Part shown: piece by piece, positions 15,281-22,745 of the stretch | Position numbering within the stretch: the first letter of the stretch is position 1 | Layout of the letters: every line of letters starts with the position of its first letter | NCBI GenBank assembly: GCA_900542245.1 | Contig: UQMQ01000010.1 | Coordinates: 1 to 29,170, forward strand | DNA from: an uncultured Eubacteriales bacterium | GTDB taxonomy: Bacteria > Bacillota > Clostridia > Peptostreptococcales > Anaerovoracaceae | Reading direction: 5' to 3' | DNA: 29,170 nt | The notes under the pieces: generated by a model | Told to the model about the DNA's origin: nothing | The model's database searches: none | What the model saw: only the letters and a program-made list of their open reading frames with translations | Position numbers and translations under genes: made by a program

Positions 15281-15322
15281 GCGATATACAGGAAGCTACA
15301 TAATAAAAAAAATCTTTCAAGT

Positions 15323-15381
15323 AAAAAAGCTTGACACCCTGCGGGAACTGTGGTATCCTAGCAAAGGTGTCAAGTTTTTTT
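15323..15381 (+). terminator. Intrinsic terminator after sppA
   Basis: The left arm (15323-15338, A6-G-CTTGACACC) and right arm (15366-15381, GGTGTCAAG-T7) are complementary at 15 of 16 positions around a 27-base loop, with the U-tract forming part of the right arm. It would stop sppA transcripts, and a promoter is embedded in it. Confidence 0.65.
15331..15359 (+). promoter_or_regulatory. Promoter of the ylxM-ffh operon, inside the terminator
   Basis: Consensus -35 TTGACA (15331-15336) and -10 TATCCT (15354-15359) have 17-base spacing. The -35 is part of the terminator's left arm and the -10 lies in its loop. The predicted start is at about 15366, the first base of the right arm. Confidence 0.65.
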
Positions 15382-15390
15382 GTTGACACC
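15366..15390 (+). promoter_or_regulatory. Predicted 5'-terminal hairpin of the ylxM-ffh mRNA
   Basis: GGTGTCAA (15366-15373) and TTGACACC (15383-15390) form a perfect 8-bp stem around a nine-base loop, GTTTTTTTG. If transcription starts at about 15366, the mRNA begins exactly with this hairpin. It may stabilise the 5' end or affect initiation. Confidence 0.5.
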
Positions 15391-15416
15391 CGATATTTTT
15401 GCAAGGACAGTGCAGC

Positions 15417-15779
15417 ATGAAAATCGAAAGCATCGCAGAGAACAGTTTATTATATGATTTTTACGGTCAGCTGCTTTCCAAACGACAGCAGGAGGTCATG
15501 GCGCTCTACCATGAGGAGAACTATTCGCTTTCGGAGATTGCGGAGGAGTTTGGCATCTCGCGGCAGGCTGTGCATGATACCTTGAAAAAAGCGGAGCAGG
15601 CGCTGGCAGAATACGAGCAGAAGCTCGGTCTTGTCAAGACACTGCAGCGCTCGGAGGCGGTGATCGGGCGCATCGATGAAAAAATCGACGCGCTGATCGC
15701 GGAGTTTGCGGAAACGAGCAGCGATCTGACCGCAAAACTGGAAGAAATCAAACAGATCATCAACACGCTGGAGGCTTAG
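15417..15779 (+). CDS. ylxM: YlxM/p13-like HTH protein (UPF0122)
   Basis: A 120-residue protein with a sigma-70 region-4-like helix-turn-helix: LSKRQQEVMALYHEENYSLSEIAEEF, then GISRQAVHDTLKKAEQAL. A coiled-coil C-terminal half follows. YlxM is encoded beside ffh across Firmicutes and is associated with signal recognition particle function. ATG 15417 is preferred (AAGGA nine bases upstream) over a TTG at 15399. It is the first gene of the operon and lies 65 bases before ffh. Confidence 0.92.
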   Translation: MKIESIAENSLLYDFYGQLLSKRQQEVMALYHEENYSLSEIAEEFGISRQAVHDTLKKAEQALAEYEQKLGLVKTLQRSEAVIGRIDEKIDALIAEFAETSSDLTAKLEEIKQIINTLEA

Positions 15780-15844
15780 CCCCGGCGGTGACAGCACGGT
15801 CTGCAGGCTGCGCCCCGCGGCGCGGACCGTATGGAGAGATACTT

Positions 15845-17185
15845 ATGGCATTTGAGAGTTTATCGGACAAATTACAAAATACCTTTAAGAAGCTGCGCGG
15901 CAAGGGCGTACTGACGGAGGCGGACATCAACGACGCCATGCGGGAGGTCAAGCTGGCGCTGCTCGAAGCGGACGTCAACTTCAAGGTCGTCAAAGAGTTC
16001 GTCGCTGAAGTCAAGGAGAAGGCGATGGGACAGGACGTTCTTTCGAGTCTGACGCCGGGGCAGCAGGTAATCAAGATCGTAAACGACGAGCTGGTCGAAA
16101 TGATGGGCGGCACCAACAGCAAGCTGACCTATGCACCGAGCGGGTTTACCACACTTCTGATGGTCGGTCTGCAGGGTACCGGTAAGACCACCACCTGCGG
16201 CAAGCTCGCGGCATATCTCAAGAAAAACGGCAAAAAGCCGATGCTCGCGGCCTGCGATATCTACAGACCGGCGGCGATTGATCAGCTCGAGGTCGTCGGC
16301 AAGACGGTCGATGTTCCGGTCTTTACCGACCGCGGCAACAAGGTCGCGGAGGACATCGCGCTCAAGGCAAAAAAAGAAGCGGAGCGCAGAGGCTACGACG
16401 TTCTGATCGTCGATACCGCGGGACGCTTGCAGATCGATCAGGCGCTCATGGACGAACTGGTCAGAGTCAAAAAGGCGGTGAAACCGCACGAGATTCTGCT
16501 CGTTGTCGATGCTCTGACCGGACAGGACGCGGTCAACGCCGCGGAGGGCTTTAACGAAGCGCTTGGCATCGACGGCATTATCATGACGAAGATGGACGGC
16601 GATTCGCGCGGCGGCGCGGCGCTTTCTGCCAAGAAGGTGACCGGCAAGCCGATCAAGTTCATCGGCGTCGGCGAAAAGACGGATGCACTGGAGCCGTTCC
16701 ACCCGGAGCGGATGGCATCGCGTATCCTGGGCATGGGCGACATGCTTTCCTTAATCGAAAAGGCGCAGGAAACCTACGACGAGGAGAAGGCAGCCAAGCT
16801 CGAAAAGAAACTCAGAAAGAACGAGTTCACGCTGGAGGATTTCCTGGATCAGATGGGAGAAGTCCAGAAGATGGGCGGCATCGGCAAGATGCTCGACATG
16901 ATCCCGGGTCTGGGCGCGGGTAAGATCAGTGAAGACGACATCGCCAAGGGCGAAAAAGAATTCAAGCAGATGGAGGCCATCATCTATTCTATGACGTTGG
17001 AGGAACGGAGAAATCCGTCGTTGCTCAATGCCAGCAGACGCAAGCGTATCGCTGCGGGCAGCGGACAGCCGGTCAGCAAGATCAACAGCTTAATCAAAAA
17101 GTACGAGGACACGAAGAAATTGATGAAACAATTCAGCAGCCCCGGCTTTATGAAAAAAAATAAAAGACTAAAAGGATTATTTTAA
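15845..17185 (+). CDS. ffh: Signal recognition particle GTPase Ffh
   Basis: A 446-residue SRP54 homologue. The N domain (1-90) is followed by the G domain with G1 GLQGTGKTT (108-116), the DTAGR motif and TKMDGDSRGGAAL. The M domain then contains MIPGLGAGK and the SRP-RNA-binding helix-turn-helix SGQPVSKINSLIKKY. With 4.5S/SRP RNA it binds signal sequences on ribosomes and docks with FtsY at the membrane. ATG 15845 is chosen because GGAGAG lies just upstream and it matches family N-termini; the in-frame ATG-like start at 15788 would add residues translated from a GC hairpin. Downstream rpsP begins 14 bases after the stop. Confidence 0.97.
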   Translation: MAFESLSDKLQNTFKKLRGKGVLTEADINDAMREVKLALLEADVNFKVVKEFVAEVKEKAMGQDVLSSLTPGQQVIKIVNDELVEMMGGTNSKLTYAPSGFTTLLMVGLQGTGKTTTCGKLAAYLKKNGKKPMLAACDIYRPAAIDQLEVVGKTVDVPVFTDRGNKVAEDIALKAKKEAERRGYDVLIVDTAGRLQIDQALMDELVRVKKAVKPHEILLVVDALTGQDAVNAAEGFNEALGIDGIIMTKMDGDSRGGAALSAKKVTGKPIKFIGVGEKTDALEPFHPERMASRILGMGDMLSLIEKAQETYDEEKAAKLEKKLRKNEFTLEDFLDQMGEVQKMGGIGKMLDMIPGLGAGKISEDDIAKGEKEFKQMEAIIYSMTLEERRNPSLLNASRRKRIAAGSGQPVSKINSLIKKYEDTKKLMKQFSSPGFMKKNKRLKGLF

Positions 17186-17199
17186 GGAGGACTTACACA

Positions 17200-17445
17200 A
17201 TGGTTAAAATCAGATTAAAGAGAATGGGAGCACACAAAAAGCCGTTTTACAGAGTTGTTGTTGCGGATTCCAGAGCACCGAGAGACGGCAGATTCATCGA
17301 GGAGATCGGTTACTACAACCCGATGACCGAACCGAAGGACATCAAGCTTGATGCAGAGCTCGCAAAGAAATGGCTCGCAAACGGTGCGCAGCCGACAGAT
17401 ACAGTAAAGGCTTTATTTGTAAAATCAGGCATTATTGAAAAATAA
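17200..17445 (+). CDS. rpsP: 30S ribosomal protein S16
   Basis: This is an 81-residue protein of normal S16 length. MVKIRLKRMGAHKKPFYRVV, ADSRAPRDGRFIEEIGYYNP and the region WLANGAQPTDTV are highly conserved S16 segments. S16 binds 16S rRNA early in 30S assembly. AAGGAGG lies nine bases before the ATG. The codon choice is more AT-ended than in its neighbours, as usual for highly expressed ribosomal genes. It lies 14 bases after ffh and 17 bases before khpA, in one operon. Confidence 0.97.
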   Translation: MVKIRLKRMGAHKKPFYRVVVADSRAPRDGRFIEEIGYYNPMTEPKDIKLDAELAKKWLANGAQPTDTVKALFVKSGIIEK

Positions 17446-17462
17446 GGAAACGGTGAAAACTA

Positions 17463-17696
17463 ATGACAAAATTGGTTGAAGCAATTGCAAAGTCACTTGT
17501 AGACAACCCGGATGGCGTTATCGTTACGGAAACGGAGGGCGAACAAGGCACAGTCATCCATCTTCGGGTAGCGCCGGAGGATATGGGGAAGGTCATCGGT
17601 AAGCAAGGAAGAATTGCTAAAGCTTTGCGTACCGTTGTTAAGGCTGCGGCCACAAGAAATAATAAAAAGGTGACAGTAGAGATCATGAAAGAATGA
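17463..17696 (+). CDS. khpA: KH-domain RNA-binding protein KhpA
   Basis: A 77-residue single KH domain with the GxxG loop in GKVIGKQGRIAKALRTVVKAAA. It is the right size and in the conserved position after rpsP. KhpA works with KhpB/EloR in RNA binding linked to cell elongation and division in Gram-positive bacteria. AAGGAAACGGTG precedes the ATG. A conspicuous hairpin lies in the 101 bases before rimM. Confidence 0.94.
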   Translation: MTKLVEAIAKSLVDNPDGVIVTETEGEQGTVIHLRVAPEDMGKVIGKQGRIAKALRTVVKAAATRNNKKVTVEIMKE

Positions 17697-17712
17697 TATT
17701 TCTTCGTGATTT

Positions 17713-17773
17713 ATTGCAAAACAATAGGCACATGCGTCGGTGAGTGAGAAGCCGGGTATGTGCCTATCGCAAT
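17713..17773 (+). ncRNA. Structured RNA candidate between khpA and rimM
   Basis: ATAGGCACAT (17724-17733) pairs perfectly with ATGTGCCTAT (17758-17767). Outside it ATTGC (17713-17717) pairs with GCAAT (17769-17773), across an internal loop of six bases against one. The apical region can add a CGG/CCG stem. No U-tract follows. It fits a processing site, mRNA stabiliser or protein-binding leader for rimM-trmD; I do not recognise the family. Confidence 0.6.
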
Positions 17774-17797
17774 CATTAGGGCAAAATCAGGACAAAT

Positions 17798-18328
17798 ATG
17801 GAAAAAATCAAAATCGGAAAAATCGTCAATGCGGTCGCGCTGCGCGGAGAGGTGAAGGTCTACGCTTACTCAGATCGCAAGGAACGTTATGAAGAACTCA
17901 AAGAGATCCTCGTAGAGAACAAAAAGGAGCTCACGCCTTACGAGATCCAGGGCGTACGTTATCAGAAAAACATCGTCATCCTCAAGCTCAAGGGTGTAGA
18001 TGACCGCAACGCGGCCGAAGCGCTGAAAGAGCGCGATATCTATATCACCGAGGCAGATCTGCCGGAGCTGCCGGACGACACCTTCTATGTGCGCGATTTG
18101 ATGGGCTGCATGGTGCTGGACGGCAGGACGGGCGGGAAGCTCGGTGTCATCAAGGAGGTGCTGCAGGGCGCGGCGCAGGACGTTTATGTCATCACGCTGC
18201 TGAGCGGCAAAGAGGCGATGATCCCGGCGGTCGCAGAGTTCGTCAAGCAGGTCGATATGGAGGCCAGAACCATTACAGTGGAACTGATTCCGGGCTTTAT
18301 CGATGACGAGGCGGTGCGCACAGAATGA
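17798..18328 (+). CDS. rimM: Ribosome maturation factor RimM
   Basis: A 176-residue protein. The N-terminal reductase/RimM fold begins IGKIVNAVALRGEVKVYAYSD (family pattern GxIxxxxGIKGEVKV), and the C-terminal PRC-barrel includes YVRDLMGCMV, GKLGVIKEVLQGAAQDVYVI and EAMIPAVAEFVKQVD. RimM assists 16S 3'-domain and S19 assembly. AGGA stands six bases before the ATG. Its TGA overlaps the trmD start in ATGA, so the two are translationally coupled. Confidence 0.95.
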   Translation: MEKIKIGKIVNAVALRGEVKVYAYSDRKERYEELKEILVENKKELTPYEIQGVRYQKNIVILKLKGVDDRNAAEALKERDIYITEADLPELPDDTFYVRDLMGCMVLDGRTGGKLGVIKEVLQGAAQDVYVITLLSGKEAMIPAVAEFVKQVDMEARTITVELIPGFIDDEAVRTE

Positions 18329-19083
18329 AAATTCATGTTTTGACGCTGTTCCCGGAGATGTTTCCGCCAGTGACGGAGAGCAGCATTTTGGGAAGAGCCG
18401 GAGAAAAAGGCATTTTGGATATTGATTTGATCAATATTCGCGACTATACACTGGACAAGCATAACAGGACCGACGATACGCCTTACGGCGGCGGACCGGG
18501 CATGGTGATGAGTGCACAGCCGATCTTCGATGCGCTGCGGGCCATCCGGGCAGAGGGCAAGCATATCCTCTATATGTCGCCGCGCGGCCGGATGCTGGAT
18601 CAGACGATGATCGAGCAGCTCGCGCGCGAGGACGAGCTCGTGATCCTCTGCGGACATTATGAGGGGGTCGACCAGCGCGTACTGGACGCGTGGGATATGG
18701 AGGAGGTCTCCATCGGTGACTATATCCTGACCGGCGGCGAGCTGCCGGCGATGGTCCTGATCGACAGCGTGGCGCGGTTCATTCCGCAGGTACTCGGTGC
18801 GCAGGAATCCGCGACGGAGGAGTCGATCTATTCGGGGCTGCTGGAATGCGACCAGTACACCAAGCCGCAGGTCTATGAGGAGATGGCAGTACCGGAGGTG
18901 CTCTATAGTGGCAATCATAAGCTGATCCATCTTGCGCAGTACCGAAACGCTTTAGAGCTGACACAAGCGCGGCGGCCGGATCTTTTTCGACGCTATATCG
19001 AAAAGGTCGAAAAAGAGAAGACACTGACGAAGGAAGAACGAAAAATACTGGAAGAAATCGTGCGCAAAACCATCGGCAGCTAG
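18325..19083 (+). CDS. trmD: tRNA (guanine-N1)-methyltransferase TrmD
   Basis: A 252-residue SPOUT methyltransferase that makes m1G37 in tRNAs, preventing frameshifting. MKIHVLTLFPEMFPPVTESS, the knot motifs PYGGGPGMVM and LCGHYEGVDQRV, and SIGDYILTGGELPAMVLID are diagnostic. Its start overlaps rimM by four bases. In many bacteria rplS follows directly; here an HlyD-like gene with its own promoter follows instead. Confidence 0.96.
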   Translation: MKIHVLTLFPEMFPPVTESSILGRAGEKGILDIDLINIRDYTLDKHNRTDDTPYGGGPGMVMSAQPIFDALRAIRAEGKHILYMSPRGRMLDQTMIEQLAREDELVILCGHYEGVDQRVLDAWDMEEVSIGDYILTGGELPAMVLIDSVARFIPQVLGAQESATEESIYSGLLECDQYTKPQVYEEMAVPEVLYSGNHKLIHLAQYRNALELTQARRPDLFRRYIEKVEKEKTLTKEERKILEEIVRKTIGS

Positions 19084-19112
19084 TTGTCACGCACGAGATT
19101 TTGTGGTAAAAT
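19084..19112 (+). promoter_or_regulatory. Promoter of the HlyD-like/cell-division cluster
   Basis: -35 TTGTCA (19084-19089) begins directly after the trmD stop, and -10 TAAAAT (19107-19112) follows with 17-base spacing. The predicted start is near 19119, giving almost no leader before ATG 19121 or 19127. Confidence 0.6.
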
Positions 19113-19120
19113 AAATAAGT

Positions 19121-20101
19121 ATGAAGATGAATCAAAAAGCAAAGTTTAGAATCGGTGTGCTGGTTTATCTGCTGCTTTGCATCGTGCTGTACGTGTGCAT
19201 TTATGTCGTTCCGAAGGTTTCGGATATTTTTGTCGAAACCTATGTAGCGGAATACGGCTCGCTGCAGATCGGCGAAGAGAGCGAGGCTTTGTTCGTTAGA
19301 AACGAGCGTCTCTACACCGCAGATGGCGGCGGCGCGATCGATCGTGTGATTTCCGGCGGCAGTCTGATGCGCAAGGGCAGCAGGATCGTGACCGTCGGCG
19401 GGCAGGGGTATTATTCCGGCGAAAAGGGCATTGTCAGCTATTTTTACGATGGGCTGGAGTCGGTGCTGACCCCGGACACGATGGCGACGGCGGACAGCAG
19501 CTTCCTGCAAAAGGTCAAACAGAAACCGCAGGAGGGCGAGCCGGACTACAGCCTGCGCAAGTGCGTGTCGGAAACGGCAAGCCGCGGCGATGCGATATTT
19601 AAAATCGTAGACAACAGTCAGTGGTATATCATCTGCTGGCTTGCAAAAGATAAAGCAGAGGCGTATCAGGAAAACAGCACGATGCTGGTGGATTTTTTAG
19701 AGGGCGAAGCGCCGCTCAAAATGAAGGTCAGCAGCGTCACCATGCAGGGGGACAAGCTGCAGGTGATCCTGTCCTGTAATCGCTTTTATACGAATTTTCA
19801 GAAGTACAGGACCAAAGCCTGTAAGCTGATCCGCTCAGACAAGAGCGGGATCCTGCTGGAAACGGATAGTATTACAGAGGTGAACGGTCAGAAAGGCGTA
19901 TTTGTCGCCAATAAATATGGCGGCTATAATTTCACGCCGGTACGGATCCTTTCACAGGACGGTGAAATTACGGTCGTGGAGAAGAATCTTTATCAGGACG
20001 AGGACGGCAATATGATCGAAACGGTGCGGAACTATTACGAAATTCTGCGCAGCCAGGAAAAAATTCAAGAATTGAAAGGGAGCGAGGAGCATGTCGATTA
20101 G
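19121..20101 (+). CDS. HlyD-like single-pass membrane protein of the division cluster
   Basis: A 326-residue protein. One N-terminal membrane helix (about 9-30, FRIGVLVYLLLCIVLYVCIY) is followed by an extracytoplasmic part with lipoyl/HlyD-like strands (GGGAIDRVISGGSLMRKGSRIVTVGG; GDAIFKIVDNSQWYIICWL). Genes like this sit just upstream of yggS-sepF in many Clostridia, annotated as HlyD-family adaptors, but their partner and function are not established. No good Shine-Dalgarno site precedes ATG 19121, matching the near-leaderless promoter; ATG 19127 is an alternative start. It overlaps yggS by 11 bases. Confidence 0.75.
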   Translation: MKMNQKAKFRIGVLVYLLLCIVLYVCIYVVPKVSDIFVETYVAEYGSLQIGEESEALFVRNERLYTADGGGAIDRVISGGSLMRKGSRIVTVGGQGYYSGEKGIVSYFYDGLESVLTPDTMATADSSFLQKVKQKPQEGEPDYSLRKCVSETASRGDAIFKIVDNSQWYIICWLAKDKAEAYQENSTMLVDFLEGEAPLKMKVSSVTMQGDKLQVILSCNRFYTNFQKYRTKACKLIRSDKSGILLETDSITEVNGQKGVFVANKYGGYNFTPVRILSQDGEITVVEKNLYQDEDGNMIETVRNYYEILRSQEKIQELKGSEEHVD

Positions 20102-20789
20102 AGAAAATATCGCACATATCGAGCAGCTGAAACAAGAGGCAGCCCGGCGCAGCGGACGCAGCGGCGAGGAGGTACTGCTGGTCGCAGTGACAAAGCTGCA
20201 CGATCCTGCGGAGATCAATGAAGCCATCGATTGCGGCATTACCGACATCGGTGAGAACAAGGTGCAGGAGATCATGAATAAATATGATGCGGTCAAGCCG
20301 GTCAGATGGCATTTGATCGGACATCTGCAGACCAACAAGGTCAAGTACATCATCGACAAGGTGTGCATGATTCATTCGGTTGATTCGCTGAAGCTGGCAG
20401 AGGAGATCGACAAGCGCGCCGCGCAGCATGGTATTACGATGGATATTCTGATCCAGGTCAATGCCGCACAGGAGGAGAGCAAGTTCGGCATCACGACCGG
20501 GGAGACCGGGCAGATGATCCGGGACATTCTCGCAAGCTGCCCGCATGTGAGGATCCGCGGGCTGATGTGCATTGCGCCGTTCGAGGACAACCCGGAGGAT
20601 GCGGGTCAGTATTTCGCGGCAGTCAAAGCACTCTATGACGAATATGCTAAAATGCAGCATCCGAATCTGGATTTTAAATACCTGTCCATGGGCATGTCTA
20701 ACGACTTCGAAGTAGCCATCGAGAATGGCTCGAACTTGATTCGCGTCGGTACTTCCATCTTCGGCGCCAGAGATTATTCAAAAAAATAG
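20091..20789 (+). CDS. yggS: PLP homeostasis protein, YggS/PLPBP family
   Basis: A 232-residue PLP-binding protein with a single TIM-barrel domain. The PLP lysine lies in LLVAVTKLH, followed by GENKVQEI, WHLIGHLQTNKVKYI, QVNAAQEESKFGI and the C-terminal LSMGMSNDFEVAIENGSNLIRVGTSIFG phosphate-binding region. It buffers pyridoxal phosphate and has no known enzymatic activity. GAGGAGC precedes the ATG, which lies within the end of the previous gene. The usual partner order yggS-sepF-yggT is kept. Confidence 0.95.
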   Translation: MSIRENIAHIEQLKQEAARRSGRSGEEVLLVAVTKLHDPAEINEAIDCGITDIGENKVQEIMNKYDAVKPVRWHLIGHLQTNKVKYIIDKVCMIHSVDSLKLAEEIDKRAAQHGITMDILIQVNAAQEESKFGITTGETGQMIRDILASCPHVRIRGLMCIAPFEDNPEDAGQYFAAVKALYDEYAKMQHPNLDFKYLSMGMSNDFEVAIENGSNLIRVGTSIFGARDYSKK

Positions 20790-20800
20790 GAGGAACGGAA

Positions 20801-21292
20801 ATGGGATTCGGAGATACTTTTAAAAAATTAGTCGGCATTGAAGACGTGGAGGATGACTTCACAGAAGAAGACATCGCGGCAGCCAAGGTCCAGCTCGCGA
20901 AAGAGGAAACGAGAAGACCGGTGAGCAGCTTCCAGCCGAAGCCTGCTGCAGCAGATAAGGCTGTACCGATCAGCCAGAAGATTTCGATCGCGGGCACCAG
21001 TGCGTTCAAGCTGGTGGTCATCGAGCCGAAGAGCTTCGATGAATGTCCGAAGCTGGTGGACAGCCTCAAGGGACGTCGTCCGGTCATCATCAATCTGGAA
21101 AAGATCGAAACGGAAACAGCCAAAAAGATCTTTGACTTTTTGAGTGGCGCGACCTACGCACTGAACGGAAACGTGCAGAAGGTCGCCAATAATATTTTCA
21201 TCTTCGCGCCGGAGAGTGTGGACATCGCAGCCGGACAGGATGACAGAAGCGCCTTTGACTTCGGAGGGGCAAATAAAAATCCTTGGAAATAG
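20801..21292 (+). CDS. sepF: Cell division protein SepF
   Basis: A 163-residue protein with an N-terminal amphipathic membrane-targeting helix (MGFGDTFKKLVGIEDVED), a variable linker, and the SepF core ending in KKIFDFLSGATYALNGNVQKVANNIFIFAPESVDI. It binds FtsZ and the membrane to align Z-ring filaments. AGGAGG precedes the ATG, and the gene starts 11 bases after yggS. Confidence 0.95.
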   Translation: MGFGDTFKKLVGIEDVEDDFTEEDIAAAKVQLAKEETRRPVSSFQPKPAAADKAVPISQKISIAGTSAFKLVVIEPKSFDECPKLVDSLKGRRPVIINLEKIETETAKKIFDFLSGATYALNGNVQKVANNIFIFAPESVDIAAGQDDRSAFDFGGANKNPWK

Positions 21293-21304
21293 GGGAGATT
21301 TGAG

Positions 21305-21589
21305 ATGAGAGGAATACTGATATACGCAATTTACACCTTTGGGGAGATACTCAGTACCGCGCTGGTGGTGCGGGCGATCATGAGCTGGTTTACGCAGCCG
21401 AACAATTACAGCACACTGGGCAAGATTTATCTGGCGCTGATCCGGTTTACAGAACCGATCGTTGCGCCCTGCCGCAATTTTATGAGCAGATTCAACACCG
21501 GCATGATCGATTTTTCACTGTTGATCGCGCTGCTGCTCATTCAGTTCGGAACGAATATTCTGGTTAGATTGATATACCTGATCTTATAG
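21305..21589 (+). CDS. yggT: YggT family membrane protein
   Basis: A 94-residue protein with two hydrophobic segments (FGEILSTALVVRAIMSWF and MIDFSLLIALLLIQFGTNILVRLIYL) flanking the family motif FTEPIVAPCRNFMSR. YggT proteins are encoded with sepF and divIVA in many Gram-positive bacteria. Their function is uncertain, though the neighbourhood points to division or membrane organisation. AGGGGAGA precedes the ATG. Confidence 0.92.
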   Translation: MRGILIYAIYTFGEILSTALVVRAIMSWFTQPNNYSTLGKIYLALIRFTEPIVAPCRNFMSRFNTGMIDFSLLIALLLIQFGTNILVRLIYLIL

Positions 21590-21599
21590 GGAGGAAATA

Positions 21600-22247
21600 A
21601 TGATTACACCTGCAGATATTGAAAATAAAGATTTTAGCAGAGTCAAGCGAGGCTATGATATGGAGGAGGTCGATGATTTCCTCGATCTGATCATCGTTGA
21701 CATGGAGAAGCTCCTGCGCGAGAACAGACAGCTCAAGGAAGAGATCGCAAAGGCGCAGACACACGCAGATCAGCATATGTCCACAGAAACCTCTGTATAT
21801 GAGACATTAGAAGCAGCAAAATCTCTGATGAACGACATCGCAGCCAGCGCGGAAAGACGGGCAGAAATCCTGCTTAAGAACGCGGAGCTGGAAGCCAGCC
21901 TAATCACGAAGGACGCCAAGGATTCCATCTCCAGACTGACGGCAGAGGGCAACCGCCTCAAAAGCCGCGTCGAGATGCTGCGCGGTCGTTACAAGGCGAT
22001 GCTGGAGACAGAACTGGATCGTCTGGACTTCGTAGGTGAGGATATCCTTGCAGATTTCGAGGAGGATTTCCTGCCGGCCTCCATGGCGGACTTTCGTGAG
22101 GAGCTGACACGCACGCAGTCTGCAGCGGACAGTGCAGGCGCTGCAGCACAGGACGGAACGCAGGCAGCTTTGGCGGCAGACCGTGAACCAAAGCCGCAGA
22201 CAGAGGCAAAGCCTGATCTCTCTAAGACTATCGTGGCAAGACCTTAG
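21600..22247 (+). CDS. divIVA: DivIVA domain protein
   Basis: A 215-residue protein. The N-terminal membrane-curvature-sensing region reads ITPADIENKDFSRVKRGYDM, then EEVDDFLDLIIVDMEKLLREN, and is followed by a coiled coil to about residue 160. The C-terminal 50 residues are low-complexity Ala/Gln/Asp, as often in this family. DivIVA marks poles and division sites and recruits partners. GGGAGG lies five bases before the ATG, and yggT ends just upstream. Confidence 0.95.
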   Translation: MITPADIENKDFSRVKRGYDMEEVDDFLDLIIVDMEKLLRENRQLKEEIAKAQTHADQHMSTETSVYETLEAAKSLMNDIAASAERRAEILLKNAELEASLITKDAKDSISRLTAEGNRLKSRVEMLRGRYKAMLETELDRLDFVGEDILADFEEDFLPASMADFREELTRTQSAADSAGAAAQDGTQAALAADREPKPQTEAKPDLSKTIVARP

Positions 22248-22256
22248 GTGTATGCC

Positions 22257-22745
22257 ATGAAAAAATTCAGATACTTATGGATCCTCGGATTGATCGTTTT
22301 CGACCAGCTGATCAAGCTGCTTATTCGCAAGAACATGTATGTCGGAGAAACGTTTGCGGTCATCGATCGCATCTTTTCGATTACTTATGTGCAGAATCGC
22401 GGCGCTGCTTTCAGTCTCTTCACCGGACGCGGTGTTTTTTTGACCGTTGTGCCGTTTGCGGCGCTTCTGATCGCGATTTGGTATATGGAACGGCATAAGG
22501 ATGCGCATTTTACGCTTAGTCTTGCGATGCAGCTCATCATTGCAGGCGGTTTTGGCAATCTGATTGACCGCGTGGCGCTGGGCTACGTGACAGATATGTT
22601 TGACTTTCACATCTGGCCGGTATTTAATATCGCGGACATCTGCATCTGCGCCGGCTGCGCATTTCTGGTCGCATACATCTTTTTCTTTGATAAACCGAAG
22701 GAGAAAGCAGCAGGAGCAGAACATGAACCGGGAAAAAACATATAG
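22257..22745 (+). CDS. lspA: Lipoprotein signal peptidase
   Basis: A 162-residue membrane aspartyl protease that cleaves prolipoprotein signal peptides. Motifs are FDQLIK, QNRGAAFSLF, GGFGNLIDRV, VTDMFDF (D113) and FNIAD (D127), covering the catalytic aspartate pair. Four membrane helices are visible. ATG 22257 is preferred over GTG 22248 because AGGTG lies six bases before it and family proteins start a few residues before the first helix. It overlaps rluD by 23 bases. Confidence 0.96.
   Translation: MKKFRYLWILGLIVFDQLIKLLIRKNMYVGETFAVIDRIFSITYVQNRGAAFSLFTGRGVFLTVVPFAALLIAIWYMERHKDAHFTLSLAMQLIIAGGFGNLIDRVALGYVTDMFDFHIWPVFNIADICICAGCAFLVAYIFFFDKPKEKAAGAEHEPGKNI

Noticed and set aside
15383..15388. 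Second TTGACA as a further promoter before ylxM
   Set aside because: No usable -10 at 16-18 bases, and transcription would start inside or at the gene.
15366..15390. Arms 2+3 as an antiterminator for read-through from sppA
   Set aside because: Arm 3 lies after the U-tract, so termination would be decided before it is transcribed.
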